NCBI GenBank assembly: GCA_009746045.1
Contig: RPFO01000132.1
Span: forward strand, 889,090-953,089
DNA: 64,000 nt
Direction of reading: 5' to 3'
Origin: Mesostigma viride
Taxonomy: Eukaryota > Streptophyta > Mesostigmatophyceae > Mesostigmatales > Mesostigmataceae
Positions 10,320-22,100 of the stretch are shown one piece after another; positions within the stretch are counted from its first letter, which is position 1; every line of letters begins with the position of its first letter. The notes under the pieces are model-generated. The model was not told the DNA's origin, ran no database searches, and worked only from the letters and a program-made list of their open reading frames with translations. A program made the translations under genes and the position numbers.

Positions 10320-12699
10320 CTACCAAGTCCTTTGCTGGGTAGCGAGCAACAAAGTGGCAGTAGCTGCTTGAATCGCATGGGTGGTGAACCCCGCAGCAAT
10401 GCACACAGGGCAAAACCAGGAACCCTCAGCCGGTACCTGAGACAGAGGGGGTTGAAGGCAGTGAAGATGCCAGCCGCAGTTGCAGTGATCACACAGCAAC
10501 ATGACCTCAGGCTGGTCGACCCGGTGACAAATTTGACACTGCGCATCGCGGATGCGCCTAGCGGTGTGCGGCTGGATGCTCCGTGCCAGGTGGGGCATGC
10601 CAGAAGCAAGGAGACAGGTTCGACACATTGTCGGTGGTCTTACTACCATCCGCACCTTCGATCGAAGAGTACTACCATCCTCGAGGACGGCCACCCCCGA
10701 AGGCTTAATCTCCACAATGCGAAGGATGGTGGGCCCGGCCGTGACGTCCAGCGTGTGTTGGGGTTGAGTCCGCAGAAACACATACTGGCCGGGGTGGAAC
10801 TGCAGCCGCCTGGCCATATACTTGCCACCCCGTCGCTGGGCGTACCGCAGTGTGTCGCGGTGCTGCGCGATCAACAGATTGTTCATCGCGATGGGCATCA
10901 CCTTCTTAAATGTGGCGGCGCGCGCCACAACCTCCCGCAGCCACTCATTGGCGTCATCCCATTGAATCGGCTGGGGGTGAGCTTCCTGCACCTCAGAGGG
11001 CAACAATGGTGCCCGACCAAAGAGCAGAAAATAGGGGGAGAACTGGGCGAGGGATTCTTGTGGGCTCATCCGGTAGCCCATGGCGATCCAGGGGAGTTCC
11101 CTATCCCAGGTGGCCACACGTGCTGCTTGCAACGCCCATTTGCGCAGCGCCTGTTTGACTGTCTGAACCAAACGCTCAGCCAGTCCATTGGCCTGAGGGT
11201 GCTCCCGCGACGTGTGCCGATGATCGATGGAGCAGGAATCCAATAGCTCTTGGAATTCCCCACGAAATTCCCCGCCTTGGTCTGAAACCACCTCTGCCGG
11301 TGCCCCATACTGAGCAATAACATCCAGGAAGTAGGTGGCTGTGGTGGCGGCGTGCTTGTCGGGTAGGGGAATCAGTTCCAGCCACTTGCTGAACGATTCC
11401 ACACACACCATGACGTAACGGTTGCCGGAAGTGCTGAGCTCAAAGGGCCCACACAAGTCGACGTGCCACCGGTAGAACAAGCCCCGGATGGGCAAGCTCA
11501 TGAGCTCCTTGTCATGATGGTCCAGGTTGAAACGCGCTTTCGCGCGAGCACACTCAGCACAACTGGCTACCTGCCGTGCTATGGCATGCTTCATGCCTGC
11601 CCACCAATAGACCCCACGCACCATGGCACCTGTGCGGTTTGCACCCATGTGCCCGAACCGCTCATGGTAATGTGCAACGAGGGCAGCACGCTTGTCAGGG
11701 GGCGGCACGACCAGCTTGCGGCGCCCCACAAGCTTGTAGACCTGGTTGCCCTCCCAGGTATAATTCACAGCCCGGCGCCCCACGCGCTCTTGCTCGGCTT
11801 GCCTCTGCGTCGGTGTCCAGTCAGCAGGGGCTGGAGAGGCAGGCAAACCCTGCACCCGCTCGAGAACCCTCCCATCCAGCCACACGTCCCCAGCGCAGCA
11901 CTCCACCGCAATGGCGTGACTATCGGCAGCATGCAGCACCACACAGCCCATGCTCGCCGGATCCACCGGCTGCGCAAGCATGTCCTCAGCCAAAGGAAGA
12001 AATATCACGCCCTGGGATGGCGTGAAAGCCGCTGGCCGTACGGGATTGGCGTAGCACGCAAACTCCGCCACGGCATCACTGTAGGAAAGCCATCGCGACT
12101 CGGAATCGCATGGCCCGGCTGCGTTGACAAAGACGACTGAGCCCTGTGGTCCCTCCGCGCCCTGCGCTCGCGCCCCCGTCCGGTCCTCTGACGTTGCCAA
12201 AGCATAGCGTGATAAGACATCGGCGTTGGAATGGTCCACCCCAGCGCGGTGTACAATGGTCATGTTATATTCTTGAATAATCATGGCCCAGCGCGCCAGC
12301 TTGCCTGTCAGATTAGCACTTGTCATCAACCACTGCAGTGGCTGATGGTCGGTGACCAGCATGAACTGACGCCCGAACAAGTATGGCCGAAAATGTTTGA
12401 TGGCCCACACCACGGCCAGCAGAGCCTCGCCCTCATACGATGAGTACACGGCCTCAGCCGTGTTGTTGCTCCTGCTGGCATACGCCACCACATGTTCCTT
12501 GCCATGCACGTCCTTCTGTGCCAACACAGCACCAAGTCCAACCCTGGACCAATCCGTGTATAGCACAAATGGCTGGGCATAGTCGGGCTGACGGAGTATC
12601 GGCGCTGAGGTGAGCTCTGCCTTGATGGTCTCAATGGCGCGTTGCTGCGCCGGACCCCATGCCCAGACTGCACCTTTCTTCAACAGCTCCGTCAGTGGC
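10320..12699 (-). pseudogene. Element A pol, second half: RNase H, integrase, PHD finger
   Basis: One open frame continues the RT of 14607-16911 beyond the inserted transposon. In order it has RNase H (VLYTDWSRVGLGAVLAQ, YSSYEGEALLAVVWAIKHF, TDHQPLQWL) and the integrase zinc-binding HHCC region (HYHERFGHMG...CAECARAKAR). Next come the integrase core acidic residues (WHVDLCGPF, SDQGGEF, PQANGLAERLVQ), a GPY-like C-terminal region, and a C-terminal PHD finger (CQIC...LLCDHCNCGWHLHC...WFCPVC, about 10545-10398) with the C4-H-C3 spacing. The PHD finger probably directs integration or binds histone H3 tails, by analogy with chromodomains of chromoviruses. It is separated from its RT by the 12704-14602 insertion, so no complete polyprotein can be made. 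Confidence 0.87.
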
Positions 12700-12703
12700 T
12701 TAA

Positions 12704-14602
12704 GGGGAGGGTCCCATGGAAATGTATCAAAACTGAAGCCCCCTAATAACTACAGAAATGCAACTGACAACCACTGAATGATGTTTGGGGACCATAAACA
12801 TGATGTTTGGGCATGCATACCACCACTTGTTGGGGGTACTAACCCCAGCCATACACCGGCTATGAGCTAAAAATAGAAAAAAACGCTGTCCGGGGCACAT
12901 CTTGCCCAGAACAGTGGGAGAACCAGCTGCATGAAAAAAGTAATACCCATATAAAAATGTCATGGGACATGGTTTCTACCTAATTGGATCAACAAAATCA
13001 GCACATCCCTTTGAGTTATTAATTTTTGGGCCAAAAATACGCTTTTTTAGGCGGGGCGTTCCCATACACACTCATAACACATCAATTAGGCCTAAAAAGT
13101 ATTAGTCAAATTCTGTCATGACCATAGAAGGCACTGTCAAAGTTTGGTGGCATTCTGAGCTCAGCTGTAGCAGTTATTAATTTTGGCAGTTGGCCACCTG
13201 TGCAGACGCTAAGGAAGGCATTAGTGAGTATTAAGGCACACTAACACTTCCTATGCCATCCAAAAGGCTCCTGACCATGCCCAATTCGACCACAATGTAC
13301 AAGGAGGTGGCTGGGCATGTCATGTGCCCTTGCCTTACCTCGACACGGGCAACCTGTTGCGCGTGTGCACAACAATGAGGCAGGTAGCTCTACTACATGC
13401 CTAGCCGACACTTCTAAAGCATATTCCAGGTTCATGGTGTGGGCATCATCCCCAAACCAAGCTCAAACACACCCTAGAAAGCCATATCCACTAATTGCCC
13501 TACAAGGGTAACAACAGACAGTCCACAGAGAAAGCAGATTTATCATACATGCTGATTGCCAAGGCTTCTCACCATGGTTACCTTGCCTTGCTAGCATATG
13601 AATTAGGGCTCTCCCATTTTAGCGGGAGAAAGGCCAACAAGACAACGATAACCCCTACCTACGTGCAGTTCCACCCATGCAGTATGCCCCTCAGAAAAAC
13701 CACTGCCACCTTTCTTTCCAGCGCAATTGTTTGCCAAGAAACAAACTCAAGCTTGTGAGCCTCTAGCCACAATGAAGCCTCTGCTAAGAAAGGCCGCGTC
13801 AATATTCACACAAAACTGAGTGCTATTAGCAATCTCCTTCCAAGAAACCACTCAGCAAATCCCTGACAACTTGACGATATGCCACGGTCACGCTTCGACA
13901 CGTCCCAGCCATGCAACGTACATAAAAACCACTGAAAGGTGCCAGGAATCTGGCGATGCGCAGCACGGAATGGCATTATACCTGGCGCTAACTGCACGGA
14001 AAAAAGCCGAAAACTTGCGTTGATAACCCATAAAGGAAGCGAAACATTAATAGGGTCACGTTGATCACACGACCGTACCATTACCGGAATTGTCCTTCGC
14101 CCAGCGGCGCAAGAAAGAACAACCTTCCATGGAATAATAAGACGCGCATCCCGCGAGCCTGGAGAGTGTCTTACCGATCATGACGGAAATCTTGCCGAAA
14201 CCCAGCAAATTTTTTAAAGCTTTACCAATAACAATTTAAACGCATCCTTGACGCTAGGTAAAGCCCATAAAACCTGACAATCACCGCCGCCAGCGTGCAT
14301 TCTAATTTATTCCTCTCGACGAAAACATCAGATTGGACCCCCGTGGCGATGGTCATCAATAAAATCATCGACACTGCAAAAAACGCGAACTCCGCTACGT
14401 AGCAGTATCATTTACTCATCGTCTTTAAGATTCGCTCAGTCTCTCTGCATTCCGGGAGCTATCTTTTTCTACTCTGCCTGAAAGCACGTCGCCATGGCCA
14501 GCTCCGGTAGGGGTGCGCGCCCCGTGCACCACTTTTTCACGGTACGGACGGGTATACCGCGAATTTTTCGGCGCCAAAAATATTCGCGCCGGGACCGTCC
14601 CC
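12704..14602. mobile_element. Transposon with TTAA target duplication inserted in element A
   Basis: Comparison with element B shows an insertion exactly at TTAA in the RT/RNase H region of A. TTAA lies at 12700-12703 and 14603-14606, and the inserted DNA starts GGGGAGGGTCCC and ends GGGACCGTCCCC, imperfect inverted termini of 12 bp. The TTAA duplication is the hallmark of piggyBac-type transposons, though GGGG ends are not the typical CCC start. No ORF in its 1.9 kb resembles a transposase, so I read it as non-autonomous. Removing it and one TTAA rejoins the pol frame. Confidence 0.82.
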
Positions 14603-14606
14603 TTAA

Positions 14607-16977
14607 CCTTGGTGCTGAAGTTGGGGATATAACCTCGGTAATACCCCGCCAGCCCCAGGTAAGCCCGCACACCCGCCACATCCGTGGGCGTTGCCGCGTT
14701 GACGATCGCTTCCACCTTGGACGCTTGTGGAGTTCTGCCGCCAGGAATGATCTGGTGTCCGAGGAAGTCGAGGCTCCGCTGCGCAAACCGACACTTCTCG
14801 GGATGCAGCTTTAGGTTGGCTCGCGCCAGTGCCATGCGCACCTGCTCAAGGTGCTGGAGGTGTTGCTCAAATGTCTCACCGAAGATGATCACATCATCAA
14901 TGTAACACGCAGCGAATGGCATGCCATTCAACACTTGATCCATGGCACGCTGAAAGATGGCACTCGCATTCCTATGCCCGAAAGGCATGCTGACCCACTC
15001 ATAGAGTCGGTGGCCCCCCCAGAACGCGAGCTTGCGTTGGTCACCCTCCGCCACTTGGATTTGGTGAAACCCACTGCGGAGGTCTAGGGATGAGATGAAC
15101 TGCACGCGTGGCGATATCCGGTCAAGCACATCTTCCACTCGCGGCATGGGGTACGTATACCTGTCCATCGGGGTGTGTGCGTTGAGTTGCCGCAGGTCCG
15201 TCGCCATGCGCATCCCAGTCCATTCACCTGTCACCGCATCCTTCTTGGGCGCCACAACGGTCGCGGCCGCATAGTTGGATGTGGATGACCGAATGATGCC
15301 AGCAGCCTCCAGCTCCTCGCATTGTTGCTGCACAAACTCCAGCTCAGCTTGACTCAGCCGGTGTTGTCGGCGAAACAGTGGCTGATCGGTGTCCAGCGGG
15401 ACCCGCATCTGCCCACCATTGTAGCATCCCAGCTCTTGACTGCTGAATGCAAACGCGTTGCGCGCACCTTCCAGCCACTTGAGCAGCCTCGCGCGTTGCT
15501 CAGCTGTGAGGTGCTCACAGACGCTCCATTGATGGTTTGCTGCCGGGTCGCTTGCGCTCGAGACATTGTGCACAGCCACCGTGGGACCGCGCACGGCCGC
15601 CGACTGAAACAGCATGTATGCCGCCGCTCCCGGCGTAATGCCTCGCTCTCCCACCTGCTGTTGTGCCTTCGCCACGAGGAACTGAAAGGCCGGAGCCGCC
15701 GAGAACACACAGCTGGTGAGGAGCGCAGTCATGAGGATGACTGACCATACCTGGCGCCAGGTGTAGGACCACCCTTGGCCCCTGCCGCCTGCACGCTCCG
15801 CCTTAGGCACACCAGCCGGCGCAGCACCGGTGGGTGGAGAAGTGTCACTCTGCGCCTGTGCAGTCACAGCATGGACGGGGAGTGCAACCCGCTGCACCCT
15901 CCGCACACCTTGCGCTGCTAGCAAGGTGTACCCCACCTGCCAGGCTGACATGGCCTGGCCAATGAGCGACCATCGCTCCACCTCCAGGAGCCCTGGGGCG
16001 GCGGATGCACCTTCAGCAAAGCCCATGCTTAGTTCACGAAACCCCGTGGGTGGCTGAACCAAGAGGCCTGTGGCACGCTCCCACACAAGCCCCTTGCCCC
16101 GATCACGATAAGCCTGGGACCCTTGGTAACTGACAAGGGTGGGCAGTGCTCGCATGGGGGCGCCTGCCTTGTTGACGAGCGCGTAGGGTGCCTGATCATC
16201 GTGCTCCACATACTGCGCCCTGAGTTGACTGGGCAACACGACATCGACCGGTGGCAGCTCAATGTGGCTAGCGACATGCTGCATCACCGCCTGCGTAGAA
16301 CCTTGGCCAGCGATGTTGGTCCAGAACGCGCGCAGCCGATGGGTATTCCCTCCCAGCCCGGCATTGTCCGACACCACGGGTTCCCCCCAAATACCCACAA
16401 TGGTGCCCCAATCCTCCCGAACAGTGGGGCTGGGACTGTCCACCGCCCCTACGTTTTCAAATAAGTAGGCGGGTGGCACCTGCTGCAGCTGCTGGAGCTC
16501 GCCCACAATGCGCAGCATGTCCCAAAATAGGCCGCTCCTGCTGTCGGCAAGGCCCCGGCCATGCCCAGCCTGGCTCATGCCTTGGCACTCCCAGCCAGCA
16601 ATGACCAACCCTACCTCGCCATGTTGTGAGATGAGGCGGCGCAGCTGCTGCTGCCCAAGGAAGCGCACGTCATGAGTGCCCTCGCCGAAGACATCAGCCC
16701 AGGCGGATGGAGGAAATTGTGCTGGGTATGCTTGCGACAAGATAGCGCAGTGGTGCAAATATGCCGCCCTGGCTGTGAGCGATGCCTCCACCGCAATGAG
16801 CTTGCTGCATACCCCCCCGCTGCTCAGGAAACCGGCTATGCCGCCACCCATACCTGCAAACAGCTCCAGCACGACGGTGGCACGCCCGAAGTCCGGGATG
16901 CGTTCCAGCACCTCTGCGCTATAAAGCCGGGGTACGGCGTGATGGCACCCGGCTGGCGCCGCTTCCCCCCAGCACCC
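14607..16977 (-). CDS. Element A pol, first half: C5-DNA methyltransferase fused to RT
   Basis: The frame is open from the TAA at 16978-16980. Residue numbers below count from 16911. C5-cytosine methyltransferase motifs appear in order: motif I LELFAGMGGG (15-24), motif IV GWECQGMS with catalytic Cys109 (Glu replaces the usual Pro), motif VI FENV (151-154), motif VIII HRLRAFW (191-197), and a target-recognition stretch. FRELSMGF (291-298) and motif X GQAMSAWQVG (318-327) follow. A Pro/Ala linker leads to a hydrophobic segment (389-415). Then comes a Ty3/gypsy RT with QELGCYNGG, VVAPKKD, LDLRSGFHQI, MPFGHRNA and YIDD, cut off near residue 768 by the TTAA transposon. The enzyme would transfer a methyl group from S-adenosylmethionine to cytosine C5, perhaps on the element's own cDNA. 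Confidence 0.9.
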
Positions 16978-17740
16978 TTAATTGGGCAGTGCCTGACATG
17001 CCGCCATCACCCGTGCGCGCACATCGCGCAGGCGTGGCAGGGGCGCAACCTGGGCAAGCCAACTTTGCCTCTGCGCATCCCGCGCTGGCAACGCCGCAGG
17101 CAGCACACACCGGTGCCTATCGCGCGCGCGCTTGTCGCTAGCCGCTTGCGCCATGTGCACCGCTTGCGCGTCCGGCCACACGCCCCCCCCCCAGTTCTCA
17201 GCCGCATCCCCTGGCTCCACCTCTATGCTGGCGGGCGACACCACTGCAGCCACACACGCGTCTAGCGACACCACCCCCTGCGGGTTAGGCTCCGGGTCGC
17301 TGCTGCACTGAATGGGAAGAAGCGCCTTTTGCTTCCCCTCCCCCTGCCAATCACGGCGGTAGGTCGCAACCTCCAGCCAAGGGTCAATTATGAGCCCGAG
17401 GCGATACATGACGTCCATCCCGATAAGGGCTGCATACCCACACCTGTCGACCACCAAGGCCGGCACAGCCACGCAGGCCATCCGCTTTGGGTCCGTGGGG
17501 TTGAGGATGACGTTGATCAGCATGGAAGTCATTGCATCGGGTCGCGCCGCTGGCCCTTTCCATCCCTCTGTCGCGTCTGCGTACCACAATCTCCGGCGCC
17601 ACCATGGCGGCTGGCCATGCTCAGCTTTGGTAAAACCCAAATGAGCTGAGCTGCCGTGCCTGCCTTAACTGCACAGTGCCCGGTGTGGTGGGCGAGGACC
17701 TGTTCCATGGCATTTCTGTCCCTGGGAATGTCCGGCATTT
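16978..17740 (-). pseudogene. Element A aspartic protease remnant
   Basis: The frame at 17640-16978 aligns by eye with the C-terminal half of the protease of element B (GWKGPAARPDAMT against GWQGPAAKPFAMT; ALIGMDVMYRLGL against VLVGMEVMF). The N-terminal half seems to lie in another frame (17738-17570), where the expected Asp-Ser-Gly is not present. The frame ends in a TAA at 16978-16980 but stays open after it into the methyltransferase. The stop could be a mutation or a read-through site. Upstream gag is missing. Confidence 0.6.
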
Positions 17741-18462
17741 AGTCACGACCACCAAGGTCGAAGCATAATATCCTTCAAACAATCTGCACGCTCACACCTT
17801 GCGTGTGAGTGGCCCAGCAAATATTGCTTCTGATCTTTCCTTTCTAGAAGAAATCCCTTTGTAGGGCTGCCAGCGATTTCGCATTCATTCCAGCGATCTG
17901 GCTCCGCACCGCAAATTGTCCTTTTCCATTTTCTGTCCAGTCCTCATAACGTTGACCCGCTATTCTACACCACAAAGACACCTGGCCTGTCAATAGCCTC
18001 GGCGCTGTTGAAGTCCAGCAGTCCAGCTCCAGCTCCAGCTCCAGCTCCAGCTCCAGCTGTCCACTAACTCGCGTATGATCCTCTCGACGCTGCGCACTTG
18101 TGCTGCCGTCCGTTCAAGTCCGTGCCGGTGCGCGCCCAGTTGTGCCTGGCCCGGCGCGCGCGCACGTACACTTTCGTCCGCTCTTATGCTGCAAGTGCTA
18201 GTGTCCCCCCCCCGGTCACTAGCCTTTGTCGAAAATGCGCAGAAAACAAATTCCTTGCGCACGTCACCGGTCTTGTGCATAGCGGGCGCCCGGATGACAT
18301 AGCTCGCGTCCGTGACAGCTGTCGCGTCTGCGTACCACAATCTCCGGCGCCACCATGGCGGCTGGCCATGCTCAGCTTTGGTAAAAGCCAAATGAGCTGA
18401 GCTGCCGTGCCTGCCTTAACTGCACAGTGCCCGGTGTGGTGGGCGAGGACCTGTCCCATGAT
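17570..18462. repeat. 140-bp direct repeat around 610 bp of unassigned sequence
   Basis: Bases 17570-17712 and 18322-18462 match with only a few differences (both run from ctgtcgcgtctgcg to aggacctgt.cca). The left copy contributes to the protease remnant of element A; the right copy abuts the polypurine tract of element B. Between them lies non-coding DNA with a short CCAGCT array. No target duplication flanks the pair, so a local duplication during recombination between A and B is the simplest reading. Confidence 0.6.
18018..18059. repeat. CCAGCT hexanucleotide microsatellite
   Basis: About six to seven tandem copies of ccagct lie in the spacer between elements A and B. Confidence 0.9.
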
Positions 18463-18542
18463 TCCCCCCCTCGCTGGCTCTCATGGCTCCTCACATGGCC
18501 AGCGACCGTGCCAACACCACAGCAGCTAAGGAAATGGTGACG

Positions 18543-19893
18543 CTACTGGTTGCGAAACGGGCAGCGACACAAACTGGGCAAAACCACTGGCCTGCTGGCA
18601 CGGTGGTGAGCGCTGGCTGCAAGCAGTGCATGTGCCACCCACAATTACAGCGATCACACAGCAACATGGTATCCCCCTGGCTGTACGCGATTGCAAACCT
18701 GACACTGTGCGTCCTTGACCCGCCTGGCCGTGTGCGGGGCGAGGTCAGGCAATAAGTTGGGCAACGAACACGGACTGAGGTTGCTTACGTTATCGGTGGT
18801 GCGACTGCCGTCGACGCCCTCCAAAATGGCGACCCCAGATGGCTTGATGGCGACGATCCGCAAGATGGTCGGCCCCGCAGTCACGTCAAGAGTGTCGGTC
18901 AGCTGCGTGCGGAGAAATACGAACTGCCCCGGACGAAAATGCAGCTGACGGGCCATGTAAGCGCCCCCCCGGCGCTGAGCGTAGCGCAGGGTATCTCGGT
19001 GCTGGGCGATGAACAAGTTGTTCATGGCGATGGGCATAACCTTGCGGAAAGTAGCCGCCCGTGCGGTCACCTCAGCCAGAAACTGACTGGCGTTGTCAAA
19101 CGCCATAGGGGTGGGGTGTGCACTCTGCGCCTCCGTGGGGAGCAAGGGTGCGCGCCCAAACAACAGGAAATACGGGGAGAAACAGGCGAGCGACTCCTGG
19201 GGTGACATTCGGTAACCCATGGCTATCCACGCCAGTTCACGATCCCACATAGTGAATGATGCTGACTGCAGGCTCCACTTGCGCAAAGCCTGCTTGACAG
19301 TCTGCACCAATCTCTCAGCCAAACCATTGGCCTGAGGATGCTCCGAGAAGTGCGACGGTGATCAATGAGACATGCATCCAACAATTCCTGAAATTCCCCC
19401 GAAACTCCCCGCCCTGGTCGGTGACCACCTCCGCGGGGGCGCCAAACCTGGCGATGATGTCGGCGAAGTGCTTGGCGGTGGTGGCGGCCTGCTTGTCAGC
19501 AATGGGGATGAGCTCGACCCACTTGCTAAAACTTTCGACACACACCATGACATACTTGTGGCCATCTGCACTTTCATCAAAGGGCCCACACAGGTCTACG
19601 TGCCAGCGGTAGAAGAGCCCTCTGATGGGTAGGCTCATCAATTCTTTCGCATCGTGGTCCACATTGAACCTGGCCTTCACCCGGGCACACTGCGCGCAGC
19701 TAGCGACGACCTGCGCGACTGTGGCACGCATGCCGTTCCACCAATAAGAGGCGCGCACTAGCGCCAAAGTGCGGTTACCACCCAGGTGGCCATACCGCTC
19801 ATGGCTTGCTGGACGATGGCGACCCGCTTGTGAGGCGGCGGCACCACCACTTTGCGCTTGCCGATCATTTTGTGGAGGACCCCGGCATCCCAC
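18543..19893 (-). pseudogene. Element B integrase and PHD finger, frameshifted
   Basis: Two overlapping frames (19893-19315 and 19322-18654) together give the zinc-binding region (SHERYGHLGG...CAQCARVKARF), the core (WHVDLCGPF, TDQGGEF) and the third acidic site with LAERLVQTVKQAL. The frame shifts near 19800 and 19340. A PHD finger follows (CQVC...LLCDRCNCGWHMHC...WFCPVC, about 18720-18575), but a further shift at a G5 run near 18688 separates it from the integrase. The conservation of the PHD cysteines despite the shift implies the domain was functional until recently. Confidence 0.82.
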
Positions 19894-22100
19894 GAGTAGG
19901 TGACCGCCCTATGTTGCACCCTATTCAACTCAGCGTCACGCTGGGCTGAGGACCAATCAACAGGGGTTGGGGTGAGAGCTATCCCTTGGACCTGCTCCAA
20001 CACACGCCCATCGAGCCACACATCACCCATGTTGCATTCCACTGTGAGATGGCCAACCAACACCACCTGGAGTGCTAGGTATCGTGCCAAGGTATTGTCA
20101 ATGTCAAAGGACGGAGAATTACCTTCCTCCAACGCGAGGAGGCCAGCGGCAGGGGTGAAGGGAGAAGGGTGAACTGCATTGCAGCTTGCCGCAAAGTCTG
20201 CGACTGTATACTCGACTGCGCGCCAGTCTGCCTCGGCGTCGGCGTCAGCGAAGCCTGCAGCATTAACAAAAACCACAGACCCAGGCGAGCTCTCGGCCCC
20301 TAGGGCCCGCGCACCAGTGTTGTCAACAGTGGTTGGTAGAGCATACCTGGACAGGACGTCCGCGTTGGAGTGATCCACACCTGGCCGATGGACGATTGTC
20401 AGGTGGTACTCCTGAATGATCATTGCCCACCGGGCCAGCTTACCCGTGAGTTTGTCGCTGGTCATCAACCACAATAAGGGCTGGTGATCAGTGACAAGTG
20501 TGAACACCCGCCCAAAGAGATATGGCCTGAAGTGCTTGATGGCCCACACAACGGCTAACGCTTCCCCCTCGTAGGAAGAGTACCGACTCTCGGCAGAGTT
20601 GTTACTCCGACTAGCGTACGCGATAACATGCTCGCGCCCCGCATCGTCCTTTTGTGCTAGCACAGCCCCTAGGCCTACCTTGGACCAATCGGTGTAAAGA
20701 ATGAAGGGCAGAGCATAGTCGGGGGCGCGTAGGATAGGAGCGGCAGTCAGTTCCTGTTTGATGGTATCGATGGCTCGCTGCTGAGCCGGACCCCACGCCC
20801 AGACATTGCCCTTCTTCAACAACTCAGTCAGGGGTTTGACTTTGGTGCTGAAATTCTGAATATATCCTCGATAATAGCCAGCTAGCCCGAGATACGCGCG
20901 CACCCCCGAGATGTCGATGGGCACTGCGGCGTTGCTGATGGCTTCCACTTTGGCTGCCTCAGGGGTCCGGCCACCTGGTACAATCTGATGACCAAGAAAC
21001 CCTATGGTCTGTTGGGCGAACTTGCACTTTTCAGGGTGCAGCCGCAGGTTGGCCTTATCTAGGGCGATCCGAACCTGATCGAGGTGAGCTAAGTGCTGGT
21101 CAAATGTCTCGCTAAAGACAATGACATCGTCTATGTAGCAGGCTGCAAATGGCAACCCTGCCAGCACCTGGTCCATGGCACGTTGGAACACCGCACTAGC
21201 GTTGCGATGTCCGAATGGCATGCGAACCCACTCGTACAGACGGGTCCCACCCCAAAAGGCCAGCTTGCGCTGATCTGCCTCTACGACCTTGATCTGATGG
21301 AAGCCGCTACGCAAATCTAGCGACGACACATACTTGACCTGGGGAGATATTTTATCCAAAACATCATCGACCCGAGGCATGGGGTACCTATCAACAGGAG
21401 TGTGCGCGTTCAGCTGACGCAGGTCAGTGGCCATGCGCATACCTGTCCACTCGCCTGTGATGGTATCCTTCTTGGGTGCGACCACCGTGGCAGCTGCATA
21501 ACTGGAGGATGAAGCGCGGATGATCCCAGCTGCCTCTAGCTCTCGACAGTTAGCATCTACGAATTCCAGCTCAGCCAAGCTCAGCCTATGCTGCCGCCTG
21601 AATAAGGGCTGATCCGTATCTAGTGGGACCCCCATGCAGCCCCCGTTGTAGCACCCTAGTTCTTCACTGCTGAAAGCGAATACTGAGCGTGCAGAATGCA
21701 ACCAGTGCTCCATAGCCTTGCGTTGCGTGGCGGTGAGGTGCTCACCTATGGCCCATATGTGAGAGGCAGCAGGATCTGCGACTGCGGCACTCCTACTGTC
21801 GAGACAAGGCCCCCGGACAGCGGCATCGTGGAAAAGGGAAAATGCGGCTACACCGGGTGTGACGCTCACCTGCTGAATGGCACGGACTGCGCGACCGACC
21901 GATTGCTGCAGGGTGGGCGCTCCAGCGAACACCGTGCTGGACAACAAGGACGTCATGAGGATAACGCTCCATAGTTGAAGCAGCCGCGATCTCCATGGCG
22001 ACCCAGTGCCGCCGGACGCTGTTGGCCGGACACCAGCCGCGTGGGCACTGACAGGCGGTGGCGGTGTGGGGATATCTCCCCCACCCTGGCGCACTTGCAT
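19758..22100 (-). pseudogene. Element B RT and RNase H
   Basis: This is the later part of a long frame (22544-19758). It has a hydrophobic linker (WSVILMTSLLSSTVFAGA), RT with EELGCYNGG, VVAPKKD, LDLRSGFHQIK, MPFGHRNAS and YIDD, and RNase H with LYTDWSKVGLGAVLAQ, YSSYEGEALAVVWAIKHF and TDHQPLLWL. It also has the tether to integrase. It matches element A over the whole stretch and shows that the TTAA transposon in A is an insertion. The frame ends by a shift just inside the integrase zinc-binding region. Confidence 0.85.

Larger units (their letters stand above)
10130..17740 (-). mobile_element. Ty3/gypsy element A with DNA methyltransferase and PHD finger
   Basis: Read on the minus strand, the order is: protease remnant (about 17740-16980), C5-cytosine methyltransferase (16911-15905), hydrophobic linker, RT (about 15470-14607), an inserted TTAA-flanked transposon, then RNase H, integrase and a PHD finger (12699-10320). 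A purine tract (gcgaggggggggagaaaag) ends at 10302 and the 3' LTR probably starts there with TGGGCAGC. Its far end, and the 5' LTR plus gag, are not resolved, so the element is 5'-truncated near 17740. Apart from an in-frame TAA, a frameshift in the protease and the transposon insertion, the pol frame is intact. Confidence 0.85.

Noticed and set aside
17570-18462. A miniature LTR element (TRIM) with 140-bp LTRs
   Set aside because: The repeat begins with TG and ends with CA in part, but there is no target duplication, and the left copy is readable as protease sequence of element A.
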